Positions 8,568-16,833 of a DNA stretch of 64,000 nucleotides are shown one piece after another. The position numbers and the translations under genes were made by a program. Within the stretch, counting starts at the first letter, position 1; each line of letters opens with the position of its first letter. The notes beneath the pieces are model-generated. The model was not told the DNA's origin. It worked only from the letters and a program-made list of their open reading frames with translations, and did not search any database. The DNA is taken from NCBI GenBank assembly GCA_028284195.1, contig JANQSE010000017.1, positions 62,001-126,000 of the forward strand, written 5' to 3'. Source of the DNA: Balneola sp. (GTDB taxonomy: Bacteria; Bacteroidota; Rhodothermia; Balneolales; Balneolaceae).

Positions 8568-9607
8568 TTTTTCTCCACAACAACAGGTTCCTGGTGCGTA
8601 CCCGGTGGATTCGGGGTTGGATGAACCCAAACCACATCATCAATTACTTTTACTTTAAATGTAGGTACTTTCTCGGTGAATGGTTCCGGAGAGGCTCCAT
8701 CTTCCGGGCGGTATTGAAAACCATGCCAAGGGCACGTTACGTAACCATCTACAATTTTTCCCTCGCCAAGCGGCCCGTTTTGGTGTTGGCACACATTCGA
8801 AAGTGCCGCAATTTTTCCATCAAAGTTGAACACGGCTACACGCTCTCCGGTCAAAGTTGCAATATGGGCACATTTTTCCGGGATTTCTGAAACCTTGCAT
8901 ACTTTAATGTACCCTTCCTCATTTTTATCTGAGTTCAATTCTTTGTCTTTTTCTTTTTCCTGTAAGCCGGCAATAATGTGGCTTCCAACTATCATCGCGA
9001 ACCCAACACCAAGCATTGCATGATACACACTTGATACACCCGATTGAAAAACCCCTAAAACTACATGAATGCAAATCAAAGCGTACGCTACATATACCAA
9101 CATGTGCAATGCCTTCCAAACCGGAGCTGTAAGATTGGCCAGCCAAAAATCATGGCTGGTGGCTGCCATCACAAACAAGATCATAAGTGCCAGAAAGCCT
9201 AAAGCCTGAAATGGAAACTGGGTTAGGCTGTTATACTCTCCATTACTTACAAACACACTTATAATCGGGTTCAAATCACCAAAAGCATGGAACTGAATAA
9301 TGGAAAAAGCTCCATGTACTAATGCCATCAAAAACATGGTAACCCCTAAATGGCGGCGATTATAAAGCAATGGAAACAAAGATGGAAACCTTCTTGAAAG
9401 CGGGCCTATCAACAGAATAATATGAAGTAACACAAAAGCCCCGGTGCCGAATGCCCTTATCATCAAAGTTTCTGCAGTTGCATTGGGAAATAACGTGGAT
9501 CCGATTCCCATAAAAATCCCGATGTAAAGAAATACCCCTATCAGGATAACCAAGTCGTAAATTTTCTTTTGGCGATTCCAGCCAACAGCCTGGTAGGAGT
9601 GGCTCAT
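8564..9607 (-). CDS. Ferric-reductase-like heme membrane domain fused to C-terminal Rieske domain
   Basis: A 347-aa protein. Residues ~18-212 hold about six membrane spans with candidate heme-b histidines 62, 98, 107, 168 and 181, resembling ferric reductase/MsrQ-type transmembrane domains. Residues ~232-330 are a Rieske domain with Cys273, His275, Cys292 and His295. It should carry electrons between the membrane (quinone/heme b) and the [2Fe-2S] centre. Its ends overlap both neighbours by 4 nt (9604-9607 and 8564-8567), a strong sign of a coupled complex. The partner oxidant or reductant is not known. Confidence 0.9.
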   Translation of the reverse strand: MSHSYQAVGWNRQKKIYDLVILIGVFLYIGIFMGIGSTLFPNATAETLMIRAFGTGAFVLLHIILLIGPLSRRFPSLFPLLYNRRHLGVTMFLMALVHGAFSIIQFHAFGDLNPIISVFVSNGEYNSLTQFPFQALGFLALMILFVMAATSHDFWLANLTAPVWKALHMLVYVAYALICIHVVLGVFQSGVSSVYHAMLGVGFAMIVGSHIIAGLQEKEKDKELNSDKNEEGYIKVCKVSEIPEKCAHIATLTGERVAVFNFDGKIAALSNVCQHQNGPLGEGKIVDGYVTCPWHGFQYRPEDGASPEPFTEKVPTFKVKVIDDVVWVHPTPNPPGTHQEPVVVEKK

Positions 9608-10077
9608 TTTGAATCCTCCCTGACTGACATCGTTCCTGCGGCCAATACCTCTTTTTTAGGTAGGCTGTACAAAATTACAGAAGCATTTTCCGGACTTACC
9701 AGAAGTTTGTAATAAGCAGGATTATCAAAAATAAAACGGCCTACAAGCTTCGAAGAATCAGAAATTTCTTTTGAAGAATGTTCATTTACATACAAAAGAA
9801 GGTCCGGCCCGGACACTTCTTCATAGGACAAAAATTTTATATAGTAAGCCTGCTCTGATGCGCTATATAAAACAATTGACTTCATCGGCTCATTATCCCA
9901 GGTAACAGTTATGCCAGAGCTTTCTATTAAGTCAGTTGGGATGGTTTTAGAATAGCCCGGCAGTGTATTATTACTTACATCTGGCTTTTGCTGCAACGCA
10001 AAAACGGTAATTACTGCGATCAATAATCCCAGGATTGGAAACGTAACTCTGTGCCTGCGCCGTAGTTTTGCGATCAT
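9604..10077 (-). CDS. Membrane-anchored DM13-like protein
   Basis: A 157-aa protein with an N-terminal basic stretch and one membrane anchor (about 12-28), then an extracytoplasmic beta-rich domain. The central segment around YIKFLSYEEVSGPDLLLYV and the later VILYSLPKKEV resemble DM13 domains, which are proposed to act in redox transfer and are found with cytochrome b561 and DOMON modules. The resemblance is by eye only. It overlaps both neighbouring genes by 4 nt, so it belongs to the Rieske operon. Confidence 0.72.
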   Translation of the reverse strand: MIAKLRRRHRVTFPILGLLIAVITVFALQQKPDVSNNTLPGYSKTIPTDLIESSGITVTWDNEPMKSIVLYSASEQAYYIKFLSYEEVSGPDLLLYVNEHSSKEISDSSKLVGRFIFDNPAYYKLLVSPENASVILYSLPKKEVLAAGTMSVREDSK

Positions 10078-10328
10078 TGTTTTCCCTCCATTGCTGCTTC
10101 CCGATGAGCATTGGTTTCAAGAGGAGGTTCTTTTGATCCTTTGATCCATCGCATTACAAACAGCGGCCAAAATACCGCCAATCCTGGGACGATCAGCAGT
10201 TTGAACCCAATGGTTCCTTCTTTTGCAGCAGGGTCCAATTTCTTAACACCAAAAAAAGTGATGACAAATCCGGCAATAAATCCCAACCCTAAATAAATAA
10301 AAATAATTATTACGATCAGTTCAGCCAT
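10074..10328 (-). CDS. Small two-span membrane protein, first gene of the Rieske operon
   Basis: An 84-aa protein with two hydrophobic segments (about 4-27 and 43-60), a connecting loop containing KKLDPAAKEG and a polar C-terminus. I do not recognise it. Its 3' end overlaps the DM13-like gene by 4 nt (ATGA). It may be a small assembly or anchoring subunit, as is common in respiratory complexes, but this is inferred from context only. Confidence 0.78.
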   Translation of the reverse strand: MAELIVIIIFIYLGLGFIAGFVITFFGVKKLDPAAKEGTIGFKLLIVPGLAVFWPLFVMRWIKGSKEPPLETNAHREAAMEGKQ

Positions 10329-10509
10329 TTTGAAAATTTTTCTTTAAAGAACGCTATTTGATCGAATTCAGCAAGTAATCTTTTCATTAACTATAACCTA
10401 TAATCTTGCTTTGTTGTAATCAGTTCATCACAAAAACATCATCAATTAAGAAACGAAATTTAGAAGAATGGCATCTTTTTAATTGCAGCAAAATGCGAAA
10501 GCTTTGTAC

Positions 10510-11379
10510 TCATAATTCGATCTCCGGTTTATGCACATGTAACCCACAAATTTCTTCGCTTATCTTCCAGAGTTTTTTAGCAGCATCCATATCCCGGGCT
10601 TGTTTTCGGGGAGCAGCCACTTTTTTATTTTTAAAATATGCTCCATTTACGTGTGCAACCTCATCCGAGCCGGCAAGATAAACGGATGTCTCGGCTCCTT
10701 TTTTATTCGAGATCATGAAGGGAGCTCCGATCTTCCAGAATAATTTCATCATTAAACCCCCATTATTTCCAAAATTGGAACGTACCACACCCGGATGCAG
10801 GCAATTGGTTGTTACATCAGTGTCCTTCAATCGATCAGCGAGCTCTTTAGTGAACAGAATGTTAAATAATTTTGAGTTTCCGTAAGCCTTCATTGGACTG
10901 AATCCCTCATGGAGTTGAAGGTTTTCTGGATCAAACTCTCCTGCCCGGTGCGCATCGGACGCTACATTAACAATCCGGGCATTCCCTGCCGCTTTAATAT
11001 TTTCTAGCAGCAGATTGGTAAATAAAAAGTACCCGATGTGGTTAACTGCAAAAGTAGCTTCTAATCCGTCCACTGTTTCCCATCGTTTCGATGAAATAAA
11101 GCCATGATTGTTTATCAGTACATCAATTTTATCATAATTTGATTTAATCTGTTCTGCAGCTAAACGAATTTCTTTTTGAATGGAAAAATCACACAAAATA
11201 ATATCTACCCCGGCACTATCAACTGAATGTTGAATTTCTTTTTTCGCTTGTATCGCTTTGTCTTCATTGCGGCAAACCATTACAATATAAGCTCCCTTTG
11301 CTGCCAAAGATGCTGCTGTTTCGAACCCGATGCCTGAATTGGCCCCGGTAATTACACACAATTTATTAGTCATATCCAT
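10510..11379 (-). CDS. Short-chain dehydrogenase/reductase (retinol-dehydrogenase-like)
   Basis: An NAD(P)-dependent SDR of about 289 aa. The glycine motif TGANSGIG is near the N-terminus, NNHG follows at about 90, and the catalytic YGNSK is near 165. The C-terminal extension resembles the retinol dehydrogenase/WWOX-like group. Substrate unknown. I chose the ATG at 11379, just before the Rossmann strand, rather than the in-frame ATG at 11424, which adds 15 atypical residues; 11373 is also possible. It stands alone, with 181 nt to the Rieske operon. Confidence 0.88.
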   Translation of the reverse strand: MDMTNKLCVITGANSGIGFETAASLAAKGAYIVMVCRNEDKAIQAKKEIQHSVDSAGVDIILCDFSIQKEIRLAAEQIKSNYDKIDVLINNHGFISSKRWETVDGLEATFAVNHIGYFLFTNLLLENIKAAGNARIVNVASDAHRAGEFDPENLQLHEGFSPMKAYGNSKLFNILFTKELADRLKDTDVTTNCLHPGVVRSNFGNNGGLMMKLFWKIGAPFMISNKKGAETSVYLAGSDEVAHVNGAYFKNKKVAAPRKQARDMDAAKKLWKISEEICGLHVHKPEIEL

Positions 11380-11462
11380 AGTATATCCGATAAATAAAAA
11401 TTCTACACGGTAATCTAAACTCAAAGGTTCAGAATTCCTTACTTTTCTAAAAATTAAAACTC

Positions 11463-11837
11463 ATGATCCAGGAATATCTTAATTCAGTTGATAAGTTTAT
11501 TGTAGTTGGCGACCGGGTTCTCATAAAGCCCCGGGATATGGAAACCCACACCCGAAGCGGGTTGGTGCTGCCAGCATCGGTTAAAGAGAAAGAAGAAATT
11601 CAAAGTGGCTATATTGTTAAAACAGGCCCAGGTTATCCCATACCCAATAATGATTTTGAAGAAAGTTGGAAGGCCGCTGATGATACTAAATACATCGGTA
11701 TGCAGGCTACAGCTGGCGATTTGGCTATTTTCCTGAAAAGCAGAGCACACGAAATTGAGTTTGAAAACGAGAAGTATTTGATCGTTCCTCATTCTGCGAT
11801 ATTATTGTTAATCAGAGACGAAGCTGAAAATATTTAA
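11463..11837 (+). CDS. GroES/Cpn10-family co-chaperonin-like protein
   Basis: A 124-aa protein with the Cpn10 fold signature: VVGDRVLIKPRD near 15-26 followed by a mobile-loop-like segment (ETHTRSGLVLPAS), and a final VPHSAILLLI strand. It is longer than usual GroES (~95 aa) because of an insertion around 55-75 (NNDFEESWKAADD). No groEL lies next to it, so it is probably a divergent paralogue rather than the main co-chaperonin. Confidence 0.82.
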   Translation: MIQEYLNSVDKFIVVGDRVLIKPRDMETHTRSGLVLPASVKEKEEIQSGYIVKTGPGYPIPNNDFEESWKAADDTKYIGMQATAGDLAIFLKSRAHEIEFENEKYLIVPHSAILLLIRDEAENI

Positions 11838-11940
11838 TCGAATAATCTTATTCTTTTTATAGCCAAAAACTTCTTGTTTAAAGCCGCTCTTAATTTTCAT
11901 TCGCCTTATCTTTATTGCAGCATTTTTAAGAAAGCCCGGA

Positions 11941-12597
11941 ATGCCTCCACCAGACGACAAAATTACCGAACAGCTTATTGAAGAAGGCATCGATCCTTCT
12001 ATAAGAGAGCACACGCTATATGAAGATATCATGGCTATCTCTGTAGCTTCTGTATTGCTTTCTTTCGGAATTGCTTTGTTCTCTCAGCAAAATTTTTTGA
12101 TAGGAGGAACTGCAGGTGTTGCTTTCCTGGCCCAGTATGCTTCAGAGTTTACTTTTGGGGAAGTTTTCTTTGCAATAAATATTCCGTTTTATGCGCTTGC
12201 CCTTTGGAAGCTGGGATGGATCTTCACCTTCAAAACCTTTATTACCGTGCTACTTGTTTCTTTTTGCTCAGATTATGTACCCTCCGTTTTTACCTTCGGC
12301 GAGGTAAATCCGGTTTACGCCGCGGCACTTGGAGGCTTCTTAATTGGCACAGGCTTGTTAATGCTATTCCGGCATAAAGCCAGCCTGGGAGGGCTCAATA
12401 TCGTTTCTATTTACCTTCAGAAATTTCATGGTGTGAATGCCGGGCGGTTTCAAATGGTGGTAGATATTTTAATAATTGTTGGAGCAATTTTTGTGGTGGA
12501 TGTGATGGCGATTGTTTATTCTGTATTGGGTTCGGTATTTCTAAATCTTATTTTGGCAGTTAATCACCGGAAAGGCCGATACCTGGTTTTAGATTAA
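11941..12597 (+). CDS. YitT family membrane protein
   Basis: A 218-aa integral membrane protein of the YitT (DUF161) type. It has a soluble, acidic N-terminus of ~35 residues and then five or six membrane spans. The conserved glycine patterns GGTAGVAFL (about 57-65) and the second repeat with LGGLNIVSIYL match the family's internal repeat. The DUF2179 C-terminal domain found in longer members is absent. The function of the family is not established. The MBL-fold gene follows after 17 nt, probably in one transcript. Confidence 0.85.
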   Translation: MPPPDDKITEQLIEEGIDPSIREHTLYEDIMAISVASVLLSFGIALFSQQNFLIGGTAGVAFLAQYASEFTFGEVFFAINIPFYALALWKLGWIFTFKTFITVLLVSFCSDYVPSVFTFGEVNPVYAAALGGFLIGTGLLMLFRHKASLGGLNIVSIYLQKFHGVNAGRFQMVVDILIIVGAIFVVDVMAIVYSVLGSVFLNLILAVNHRKGRYLVLD

Positions 12598-12614
12598 TTT
12601 CAATCCATTTTATT

Positions 12615-13520
12615 ATGAATCGTAAACAATTTCTTATTCGCTCTGCTGCTTTTAGTGCAGCTTCTATGTTACCCGTCCATAAATTAAGCTCTCTATTTCA
12701 ATCACCGTTTACCACAATTCGAAGAAATGTAGGTACTTTTGTCGGGCGTGGAGGAACCATTGGCTGGCTGGCAACTAATGATGCTCTTGTTGCTGTTGAT
12801 TCACAATTTCCAAACTCAGCACAAACCTGCGTTGATGGATTGAAGGAGAAAACCGATCGAATGATGGATTATTTAATCAATACACATCATCATGGCGATC
12901 ATACAGCTGGAAACCCGGTATTTAAAGATTATGCGAAAAACATCGTTGCTCATGAAAATGTCCCCGGGCTCCAAAAAAAATCTGCAGAAAGCCGGGGTCA
13001 AGAAGCAGTAGATGCTCAGGTGTATGCCGACACTACATATTCTGGGTCCTGGGAAAAAGATATTGGTGATGAAACCGTTCATCTTATGCACTTTGGCCCG
13101 GCTCACACAGGGGGTGATTCTGTGGTTTATTTTGAAAAGGCGAACGTAGCCCATATGGGAGATTTAATGTTTAACCGTGCCTATCCTTTTATAGACATCA
13201 ACGGGGGAGCCAACATTGAAAACTGGGTTCAAGTACTTCAAAAAACCGTAGATGAGCTGGAAGATGATACCATTTACATATATGGCCATGGAAATGCGGA
13301 CTACGGAATAACAGGAAATAAAGACGATCTTATCTTAAAAAGTAACTTTCTGGAAGCTTTGCTTGAATATACCCAAAAGCAAATTAATGCCGGTAAAAGC
13401 AAGGAAGAAATTGTTAAAGCCGAAATCATTCCTGGTTTTGAAGTGTTTAAAGCACCCGGTTGGGGGCTGCCTCTTAGCCGATGTCTGAATGCAGCTCATA
13501 CGGAGTTAACTTCAAAGTAG
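12615..13520 (+). CDS. Exported MBL-fold metallo-hydrolase
   Basis: A 301-aa protein with an N-terminal export signal starting MNRKQFLIRSAAFS, Tat-like in flavour but without a twin arginine. The metallo-beta-lactamase motif HHHGDH lies at residues 91-96. A further metal ligand His is in FGPAHTGGD and an Asp in AHMGDLMFN, and a final His is in YGHGN. The layout resembles SoxH/quinoprotein-relay-type MBL proteins. It is likely a zinc hydrolase with unknown substrate in the periplasm. It sits 17 nt after YitT. Confidence 0.86.
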   Translation: MNRKQFLIRSAAFSAASMLPVHKLSSLFQSPFTTIRRNVGTFVGRGGTIGWLATNDALVAVDSQFPNSAQTCVDGLKEKTDRMMDYLINTHHHGDHTAGNPVFKDYAKNIVAHENVPGLQKKSAESRGQEAVDAQVYADTTYSGSWEKDIGDETVHLMHFGPAHTGGDSVVYFEKANVAHMGDLMFNRAYPFIDINGGANIENWVQVLQKTVDELEDDTIYIYGHGNADYGITGNKDDLILKSNFLEALLEYTQKQINAGKSKEEIVKAEIIPGFEVFKAPGWGLPLSRCLNAAHTELTSK

Positions 13521-13599
13521 AACTACGATTACAAGGGTAAAATTTTCTAAAAACTCTGAACATCAATTTGGTTGTGGAAGTGAAGTTGGTTAAAAGCTC

Positions 13600-14742
13600 T
13601 TAATCAGCTTCAACCAGTTCTGCACTTACTTCCTTGTAATAGCTTTCATATTCATTCACAACCAGATCTTGATTGAACCTCTCAGCCTGTTTACGAGCTG
13701 CCTTGCTCATCCGGGCATGCAGTTCGGGATTGGTAAGTATCTCCACGGCATTTTCAGCCATACAACCAATGTCGTCTAAGTCGCAAAGAAAGCCGGTCTC
13801 TCCATGAATGTTTACTTCAGGAAGCCCGCCAATATTAGAACTTATCACAGGAACCGAGCAACTCATTGCTTCTAACGCTGCCAAACCAAAGGTTTCGGAA
13901 CCTGATGGAATAAGAAAAAGATCGGCAACTGAAAGCACTTCTTCTACTTCATCCAGCTTACCCAAAAACCGGACATGTTCACAAATTCCAAGATCGCGGC
14001 ATTGCTGTTCCGTTCGTTGGCGATCAGGGCCATCTCCCACCAAAAGGAGCTTTGCTTCTATGCCATGTTTTAAAATTCTATCAAAAACAGAAACAACTTC
14101 CGGCACACGCTTTACTTTTCTAAAATTAGAAACGTGCACTACAACTTTCTCATCATCAGGACAAATGGCCTTTTTAAAGTGGCTTTTATTTGATTTTTGG
14201 AACCGCTCAAGGTCAATAAAGTTCGGGATCACACAAATATCATTTTTTATATCAAACCGTTGTTCTGTTTCTTCTTTCAAATACTTCGAAACAGCAGTTA
14301 CTCCATCACTTTTATTGATAGAAAATTCCACCACATTTTTGTAGCTGGGATCGCTTCCTACTAAAGTAATATCTGTACCGTGCAGCGTGGTCACTACAGG
14401 AACGTTAATCCCCTTTTCTTCCATAATCTGCTTTGCCAAATAAGCACTGGTCGCATGGGGGAGTGCATAATGCACATGTAAAAGGTCAAGGTCTTCGTAT
14501 TCAATAAGGTTTACCATTTGTGAAGCAAGCGCAAGCGCATAGGGTGGGTACTCAAATAATGGATATGCATTTATAGCAACCTCGTGGTAAAAGATATTTG
14601 GATCAATAGCTTCTAACCTGGCAGGTTTAGCGTAGCTTAGCACGTGTATTTTATGCCCTTTTGCAGCTAATACTTTTGCCAGTTCGGTAGCTACAACACC
14701 GCTTCCACCATAGGTGGGATAACATACAATTCCAATATTCAT
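13600..14742 (-). CDS. bshA: N-acetyl-alpha-D-glucosaminyl L-malate synthase BshA (bacillithiol pathway)
   Basis: A GT4 glycosyltransferase of 380 aa, the usual BshA length. The family-typical N-terminus is MNIGIVCYPTYGGSG, then HVHYALPHA and the acceptor/donor loops TTLHGTDITLVG and VSNFRKVKR. The GT4 EX7E region is in SETFGLAALEA. It transfers GlcNAc from UDP-GlcNAc to L-malate, the first step of bacillithiol synthesis. The later genes bshB and bshC are not in this window. It is transcribed leftward, divergent from yebC. Confidence 0.93.
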   Translation of the reverse strand: MNIGIVCYPTYGGSGVVATELAKVLAAKGHKIHVLSYAKPARLEAIDPNIFYHEVAINAYPLFEYPPYALALASQMVNLIEYEDLDLLHVHYALPHATSAYLAKQIMEEKGINVPVVTTLHGTDITLVGSDPSYKNVVEFSINKSDGVTAVSKYLKEETEQRFDIKNDICVIPNFIDLERFQKSNKSHFKKAICPDDEKVVVHVSNFRKVKRVPEVVSVFDRILKHGIEAKLLLVGDGPDRQRTEQQCRDLGICEHVRFLGKLDEVEEVLSVADLFLIPSGSETFGLAALEAMSCSVPVISSNIGGLPEVNIHGETGFLCDLDDIGCMAENAVEILTNPELHARMSKAARKQAERFNQDLVVNEYESYYKEVSAELVEAD

Positions 14743-14904
14743 TAAACAGATCTCTTTGCTTTTACCAAAGGTAACTAATACAAGGTTATTTAAGTATCGC
14801 TAACACAACCTTTAACAGTTTGGTTTCCAAAAAAATGTATAATGAATTTCAGGTATTATGTATATTCAAAACCTTAAATCAGCTAATTAAACATTAATTT
14901 CTGC

Positions 14905-15660
14905 ATGGCAGGACATTCCAAATGGGCGAACATTCGCCACAAAAAAGCCAAAGAAGATTCTAAGCGGTCTAAAGTCTTTACAAAGATCATCAAAGAATTA
15001 ACTGTTGCAGCTCGTGAGAGCGGCGGCGATCCTGCGGGAAATCCCCGTTTATCATTAGCTATTGATAATGCCAAGTCGGTAAATCTTCCTAAAGATACCA
15101 TGGAACGCGCCATTAAACGCGGCACGGGAGAAGGTGATGAAACAGCCACATACGAAGAAGTTACTTTTGAAGGATACGGCCCTGGAGGAATTGCATATTT
15201 TATCGAAGCTACTACCGATAACAACACACGAACCGTAGCCGAAGTACGCCATATTTTTACAAAGCACGGCGGCAACATGGGAACCAATGGATCAGTAGGA
15301 TTTCTCTTTGAACAGAAAGGTATGATCCGAATAGCCTCAGAAAAAAAAGACGAAGAAGAATTTATGCTGGAAGCTATAGATGCAGGCGCAGATGACGTAC
15401 AATCAGAAGAAGATTTTTTCGTTGTTTATACTGCACGCGAAGATCTGTTTAATGTGCGCAAAGCTTTGGAAGAAAGTGGCCATAATATTGAATCCGCTGA
15501 ATTGATTAGGGAAGCAACAACAGAGACTAAAGTAGATGCTGACACAGCACTTTCAAATTTCCGGATGATGGAAAAGTTTGAAGAGAACGATGACGTAACC
15601 AATGTGTTTACAAATATACTTATGGATGAAGAAACGGTGGGAGTAGCTGAGCAATTGTAA
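14905..15660 (+). CDS. yebC: YebC/PmpR family protein (translation/transcription regulator)
   Basis: A 251-aa protein that begins with the diagnostic MAGHSKWANIRHKK and carries the family segments RAIKRGTGEG and GPGGIAYFIEATTDN. Length matches the family (~245 aa). Members were described as DNA-binding regulators, and more recently as factors that help ribosomes over difficult motifs. In many bacteria it lies beside ruvC; here it leads directly, after 4 nt, into the Bat-type genes, so they probably share a promoter. Confidence 0.95.
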   Translation: MAGHSKWANIRHKKAKEDSKRSKVFTKIIKELTVAARESGGDPAGNPRLSLAIDNAKSVNLPKDTMERAIKRGTGEGDETATYEEVTFEGYGPGGIAYFIEATTDNNTRTVAEVRHIFTKHGGNMGTNGSVGFLFEQKGMIRIASEKKDEEEFMLEAIDAGADDVQSEEDFFVVYTAREDLFNVRKALEESGHNIESAELIREATTETKVDADTALSNFRMMEKFEENDDVTNVFTNILMDEETVGVAEQL

Positions 15661-15664
15661 TTGA

Positions 15665-16294
15665 ATGATCAAATTAATTATATACATAGTACTTCTTTTT
15701 ATTTTTGCTGCCTCCGGCGATGCCCGAAAAGGAAATGCTGCTTATGAAAAAGGTGATTATGCTCTTGCCGATTCGTTGTACAGGCTGGCACTCGAACATG
15801 ATCCTGAGAACCCAAAGCTTTATTTTAATCTTGGAAATGCGTTGGCAAAACAAGGTAAAGTAGAAGAAGCGATTGAAGCATATCTGAACTCTCAGGAATA
15901 TGCAGAAACAACGCAAGACCGTGCACTAGCTCAATATAACATTGGAACGTTATTAGCAGAAAAGAAAGAATGGAAGCCGGCTGCACATCATTTTAAAGAA
16001 TCACTGAAATTAAACCCTGTTGACACAGAAGCAAAACATAATTATGAGTTGGCCGCCAAAAATGCCGAGAATGAAGAAAATGAGCAAAACCAGGATCAGC
16101 AACAAAACCAGGAACAGAAGGAACCTTCTGAATACGCAAAAGCAATGAAAAAAAGAGCAGAGCAGCTGGTTGATGAAGAACGCTATAACGATGCTTATAA
16201 TTTAATGCAGGATGCTTTAGCGATCGACGAAACCGTTCAGAATTTTAACGACTTTATTGAGAGAATAAACAACGTAAGCCAAATAAATAATTAG
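15665..16294 (+). CDS. BatC-like TPR protein, first copy
   Basis: A 209-aa exported protein with signal-like residues 1-20. Three TPR-type repeats lie between ~22 and 125 (RKGNAAYEKGDYALADSLY, then LYFNLGNALAKQGKVEEAI), followed by a Gln/Asn/Glu-rich linker (about 138-155) and a further helical pair. TPR plus Gln-rich linker is the layout of BatC in the Bacteroides aerotolerance operon. It starts 4 nt after yebC and ends 2 nt before the second BatC-like gene. It probably acts as a periplasmic scaffold. Confidence 0.8.
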   Translation: MIKLIIYIVLLFIFAASGDARKGNAAYEKGDYALADSLYRLALEHDPENPKLYFNLGNALAKQGKVEEAIEAYLNSQEYAETTQDRALAQYNIGTLLAEKKEWKPAAHHFKESLKLNPVDTEAKHNYELAAKNAENEENEQNQDQQQNQEQKEPSEYAKAMKKRAEQLVDEERYNDAYNLMQDALAIDETVQNFNDFIERINNVSQINN

Positions 16295-16296
16295 CT

Positions 16297-16833
16297 ATGA
16301 GAGTATTAACCGCATTATTCTTTGCCTTCATTTTTGGCATTTCGGCGCAAGCGCAAGATGCCGATAGTTTTTTCCATCGGGGGGCCAACTCGTACATTAA
16401 TGCCCAATTACAACAAGCAATACAAATTGTTGAAGAAGGGTTGTTTCAATATCCTAACGATGCCAAACTTAACGCCCTGAAGAAAAAACTGGAAGAAGAA
16501 AAAGAAAAACAGCAACAGCAGCAAAGCCAACAAAACCAGAACCAGAACCAGGAACAGCAAGAACAAGATCAACAACAGCAGGAACAAAACCAGGATCAAC
16601 AACAAGAAAATCAGGAGCAGAACCAGGAAGAAAAACAAGACCAGCAGGAAGGTGAGGGCAGTGAGGAAAACGAGCCAAAACCCGAAGAAGGCAAGCCTCT
16701 CGATTCTAAGGAAATAAGTAAGGAAGATGCCGAAAAGATCTTAAAAGCTCTGGCCCAGAAAGAGAAAGAATTGCTTAAAGACTTCAAGAAGAAGAAATCA
16801 AAAGACAGTGCAAAGCATGATAAAGACTGGTAA
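16297..16833 (+). CDS. BatC-like Gln-rich protein, second copy
   Basis: A 178-aa protein with a signal peptide ending ISAQA (about residue 19), a short TPR-like part (25-65), and a strongly Gln/Asn/Glu-biased stretch (~66-125). The C-terminus, SKEDAEKILKAL then a Lys-rich tail ending KDW, resembles the C-terminal end of BatC proteins. The two adjacent genes therefore look like a duplicated or divided BatC. The stop overlaps the start region of batD by 17 nt. Confidence 0.78.
   Translation: MRVLTALFFAFIFGISAQAQDADSFFHRGANSYINAQLQQAIQIVEEGLFQYPNDAKLNALKKKLEEEKEKQQQQQSQQNQNQNQEQQEQDQQQQEQNQDQQQENQEQNQEEKQDQQEGEGSEENEPKPEEGKPLDSKEISKEDAEKILKALAQKEKELLKDFKKKKSKDSAKHDKDW

Noticed and set aside
8564..8630. 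ATG at 8630 as start of the Cys/His membrane protein
   Set aside because: It would force a 67-nt overlap; the GTG at 8567 has a ribosome site and the 4-nt overlap seen throughout the operon.
10316..10387. Short leftward frame (MKRLLAEFDQ...) just upstream of the Rieske operon, ending inside its first gene
   Set aside because: Only 23 residues, no signal peptide and no attenuator-like hairpin; it could be a leader peptide but nothing supports it.
16408..16638. Very Leu/Phe-rich frame opposite the second BatC-like gene
   Set aside because: It is the complement of Gln/Glu codon runs, so the apparent membrane protein is an artefact.
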